From Rhodococcus rhodnii (GTDB taxonomy: Bacteria > Actinomycetota > Actinomycetes > Mycobacteriales > Pseudonocardiaceae), in the NCBI GenBank assembly GCA_000720375.1, contig JOAA01000028.1:62001-126000 (forward strand): a stretch of 64,000 nucleotides of DNA. The letters run 5' to 3'. Every line of letters starts with the position of its first letter. The stretch's first letter is position 1. The position numbers were made by a program, and so were the translations under genes. Positions 61,974-64,000 of the stretch are shown in pieces. The notes under the pieces are model-generated. The model saw only the letters and a program-made list of their open reading frames with translations, had not been told where the DNA came from and did not search any database.

Positions 61974-63290
61974 GTGACGTCGAACTCCGCCACATTGCTG
62001 GTAGTCGCAGTGTTGCTGGTGCTGTTCGCGGGACTGTTCGCCGCCGCTGACGCGGCGTTGAGCGCGGTGTCAAGGGCACGTGTCGACGGCCTGGTCAGGG
62101 CGGGCCGGGCCGGAGCCAAACAGCTGCTGTACGTCGTGGCCGAGCGGCCCCGGCACGTGAACTTGTTGCTGTTGCTGCGGTTGACGTGTGAGCTCGTGGC
62201 CACGGTGCTGTTCACAGTGGCGTGCCTGAACTTGATCCAGCCGGACGGCTTGGCGGTCCTGATCGCCGGTGTCGGCATGGTCGTCGTGTCGTACGTGTTG
62301 GTCGGTGTCGGTCCGCGCACGCTCGGCCGTCAGCATCCGTACGCGGTGAGCCTCGTGGCCGCCGCGCCTGTTCGCGCGCTCGGTTTGGTGCTTGGGCCGC
62401 TGAGCCGTCTGCTCATCGTCATCGGTAACGCGATCACGCCGGGGCGTGGTTTCCGCGAGGGCCCGTTCTCGTCCGAAGTGGAGCTTCGCGAGCTGGTCGA
62501 CCTGGCGCAGGAGCGCGGCGTGGTGGACGAGGACGAGCGGGAGATGATCCACTCGGTCTTCGAGCTGCGGGCGACCATCGCGCGTGAGGTCATGGTGCCA
62601 CGCACCGAGATCATCTGGATCGAGCAGGCGAAATCCGTGCGGCAAGCGCTTGCGCTGTCGCTGCGCACCGGTTTCACCCGCCTGCCGGTGATCGGTGAGA
62701 GCGTCGACGACATCGTCGGCGTGGTGAACCTCAAAGACCTGGTCCGCGAAGTCGTCGAAGGCGGGGACACGACTCGCCAGGTACGTGACCTGATGCGTCC
62801 CGCGGAGTTCGTGCCGGACACCAAGCGCCTTGACGACCTGCTCAAGGAGATGCAGCTGTCGCGCAACCACATGGCGATCGCGGTCGACGAGTACGGCGGC
62901 ACCGCGGGCCTGTTGACCATCGAGGACATCATCGAGGAGATCGTCGGCGAGATCACCGACGAGTCGGACACCGACGACCGCCCGCCGATCGAGCACCTCG
63001 AGGACGGCGCGGTGCGAGTCAGCTCACGGCTGCCTGTCGAGGACCTCGGCGAGCTGTTCGGCGCGGAGTTCGACGACCTCGACGTGGAGACCGTCGGCGG
63101 CCTGCTGGCGCAAAGCCTCGGCCGCGTCCCGCTGCCCGGCGCGGAAGCCGAAGTCGCGGGGCTGCGGATGCGCGCCGAGGGCGGCAAGGACAATCGAGGC
63201 CGGATGCGCATCACGACCGTGGTGGTCTGCCGTGCGGCCAAGTCGCTTGACGACGTACCGGTGAAGGAAGGGAGCGGCGAGCGTGGCTGA
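61974..63290 (+). CDS. HlyC/CorC-family transporter-like protein with CBS pair
   Basis: The protein has 438 residues. Four hydrophobic segments in the first ~165 residues form the CNNM/DUF21 domain. A CBS pair ([18 protein letters not shown] to [18 protein letters not shown], about 200-325) and a CorC_HlyC C-terminal domain follow. Relatives export or sense Mg2+/Co2+. It overlaps the next gene by 8 bp and is conserved in this operon. Confidence 0.92.
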   Translation: MTSNSATLLVVAVLLVLFAGLFAAADAALSAVSRARVDGLVRAGRAGAKQLLYVVAERPRHVNLLLLLRLTCELVATVLFTVACLNLIQPDGLAVLIAGVGMVVVSYVLVGVGPRTLGRQHPYAVSLVAAAPVRALGLVLGPLSRLLIVIGNAITPGRGFREGPFSSEVELRELVDLAQERGVVDEDEREMIHSVFELRATIAREVMVPRTEIIWIEQAKSVRQALALSLRTGFTRLPVIGESVDDIVGVVNLKDLVREVVEGGDTTRQVRDLMRPAEFVPDTKRLDDLLKEMQLSRNHMAIAVDEYGGTAGLLTIEDIIEEIVGEITDESDTDDRPPIEHLEDGAVRVSSRLPVEDLGELFGAEFDDLDVETVGGLLAQSLGRVPLPGAEAEVAGLRMRAEGGKDNRGRMRITTVVVCRAAKSLDDVPVKEGSGERG

Positions 63291-63618
63291 GCTCGACCCG
63301 GAGGACAGCAAGATCATCACGCTGGCGCGGTCGGCGCGGGCTCGGACAGGCGCCGCCGAAGGTGCGGCAGTGCGCGACACCATGGGCCGCACGTACTCCG
63401 CGTCCACGGTCTCGCTGCCGTCGTTGAAACTGACCGCACTGCAGGCTGCTGTCGCCGCCGCCGTGGCCAGTGGTGCCGACGGTCTTGAGGCAGCCGCTGT
63501 CGTGACGGACGCGGACTCGGTGGACGCCGAGTCGCTCGCCGCCGTGCACGATCTGGCGCCCACGGCGCCCGTGCTGCGTGCCAGTGTCAATGTCGCTGCC
63601 AAGGGTGAGCTGTCGTAA
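63283..63618 (+). CDS. Cytidine deaminase-like protein without catalytic motif
   Basis: The protein has 111 residues from GTG 63283. [30 protein letters not shown] and the helix [13 protein letters not shown] align with the cytidine deaminase core. However, the C/HAE and PCxxC zinc motifs are absent (LTALQAAVA occurs where CAE should be). It therefore cannot bind the catalytic zinc. The gene lies between HlyC/CBS and era, the position of mycobacterial Rv2365c-like proteins. A structural or regulatory role is possible. Confidence 0.78.
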   Translation: MAELDPEDSKIITLARSARARTGAAEGAAVRDTMGRTYSASTVSLPSLKLTALQAAVAAAVASGADGLEAAAVVTDADSVDAESLAAVHDLAPTAPVLRASVNVAAKGELS

Positions 63619-63632
63619 GCGAGAATGGGCGG

Positions 63633-64000
63633 GTGAACATTCCCGACGGCCATCGGTCAGGTTTCGCGTGCTTCGTGGGACGCCCCAACGCGGGCAAGTC
63701 CACACTGACCAACGCGCTGGTCGGCACCAAGGTCGCGATCACCTCGAGCAAGCCGCAGACCACCCGGCACGCCATCCGGGGCATCGTGCACCGGCAGGAC
63801 GCCCAGCTGGTCATTGTGGACACCCCCGGCCTGCACCGGCCACGCACGCTGCTCGGCCAGCGGCTCAACGACCTCGTCATGTCCACGTGGTCCGAAGTGG
63901 ACGTCGTCGGGTTCTGCCTGCCCGCCGACCAACGGGTCGGGCCCGGTGACCGGTTCATCGCCCAGCAGCTGGCGAAGGTGTCCAAGCGGACGCCGGTGGT
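63633..64000 (+). CDS. era: GTPase Era (3' end outside window)
   Basis: GTG at 63633 begins [35 protein letters not shown] sequence; 122 residues are visible. G1 is GRPNAGKST, the switch region [15 protein letters not shown] and G3 DTPGLHRPR. Era binds the 3' end of 16S rRNA during 30S maturation. It is 14 bp after the deaminase-like gene in the same operon and continues beyond the window. Confidence 0.96.
   Translation, partial: MNIPDGHRSGFACFVGRPNAGKSTLTNALVGTKVAITSSKPQTTRHAIRGIVHRQDAQLVIVDTPGLHRPRTLLGQRLNDLVMSTWSEVDVVGFCLPADQRVGPGDRFIAQQLAKVSKRTPV

Noticed and set aside
1..64000. tRNA/rRNA genes, integrated element boundaries or a replication origin
   Set aside because: No cloverleaf, rRNA segment, integrase/transposase gene or DnaA-box cluster was seen by eye; tRNAscan-SE and an IS search would be needed for certainty.

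Overview
The window is high-GC DNA from an actinobacterium. Gene content and order point to the Pseudonocardiales (Amycolatopsis/Lentzea/Kibdelosporangium-like). The markers are the comEC - holA - rpsT - lepA - hemW - hrcA - dnaJ - rsmE - PhoH - ybeY - HlyC/CBS - era backbone shared with mycobacteria, many GTG starts, an actinobacterial sulfur-operon leader peptide, and DasR- and HspR-type operators. The genus cannot be named from the sequence alone. No rRNA, tRNA, CRISPR array, prophage or complete insertion sequence was seen.

Layout: 1-6.7 kb holds the end of comEC, a small membrane-protein operon, a threonine synthase behind a SAM-I riboswitch, holA, rpsT and an EamA transporter. 6.7-10.2 kb is the ATP-grasp / alpha-E / transglutaminase operon. 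It converges on a 10.2-14.4 kb operon of three M48 peptidase paralogues led by a PemK/MazF-like gene broken by one TGA codon. 14.5-18.9 kb carries lepA, a Cys-rich mini-protein, a pentapeptide-repeat protein, an HD hydrolase and an APH-type kinase. 19-27 kb carries a chitinase with twin DasR-like sites, a nitronate monooxygenase homologue and three tandem DUF885 genes. 27-35.8 kb is mixed: a 5'-truncated amino-acid permease against a 48-bp palindrome, a quinone reductase-like enzyme, a guanyl RNase/barstar pair, a LAL-type LuxR regulator and an enoyl-CoA hydratase.

35.9-44.5 kb is one long minus-strand assimilatory sulfur operon: leader peptide, sulfite reductase, zinc-ribbon protein, cysH, cysD, cysN, a sulfonate-type ABC transporter and a CbiX-type chelatase. 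Imported sulfur sources, sulfate activation, APS/PAPS reduction, sulfite reduction and sirohaem metallation are thus co-transcribed. 44.6-54.5 kb has hemW, a TetR gene with three operators facing a wrecked FAD monooxygenase, an Hsp20 gene with a HAIR element, an FtsX-ectodomain-like protein, an LctP permease, the kduI-kduD-iclR uronate module, and an XRE-ImmA gene paired with an unknown protein. 54.7-64 kb is the hrcA-dnaJ-rsmE and HIT-PhoH-ybeY-HlyC-CDA-era housekeeping block, interrupted by a secreted peptidase and a run of hairpins.

The most noteworthy signals are: the SAM riboswitch whose closing stem abuts the thrC Shine-Dalgarno; the single-codon nonsense lesion in the PemK-like gene; three exact 40-bp repeats that each carry a Shine-Dalgarno plus ATG; the permease truncated exactly at a palindrome; a large folded element before hrcA; and two catalytically eroded paralogues (an M48 peptidase and a cytidine deaminase).
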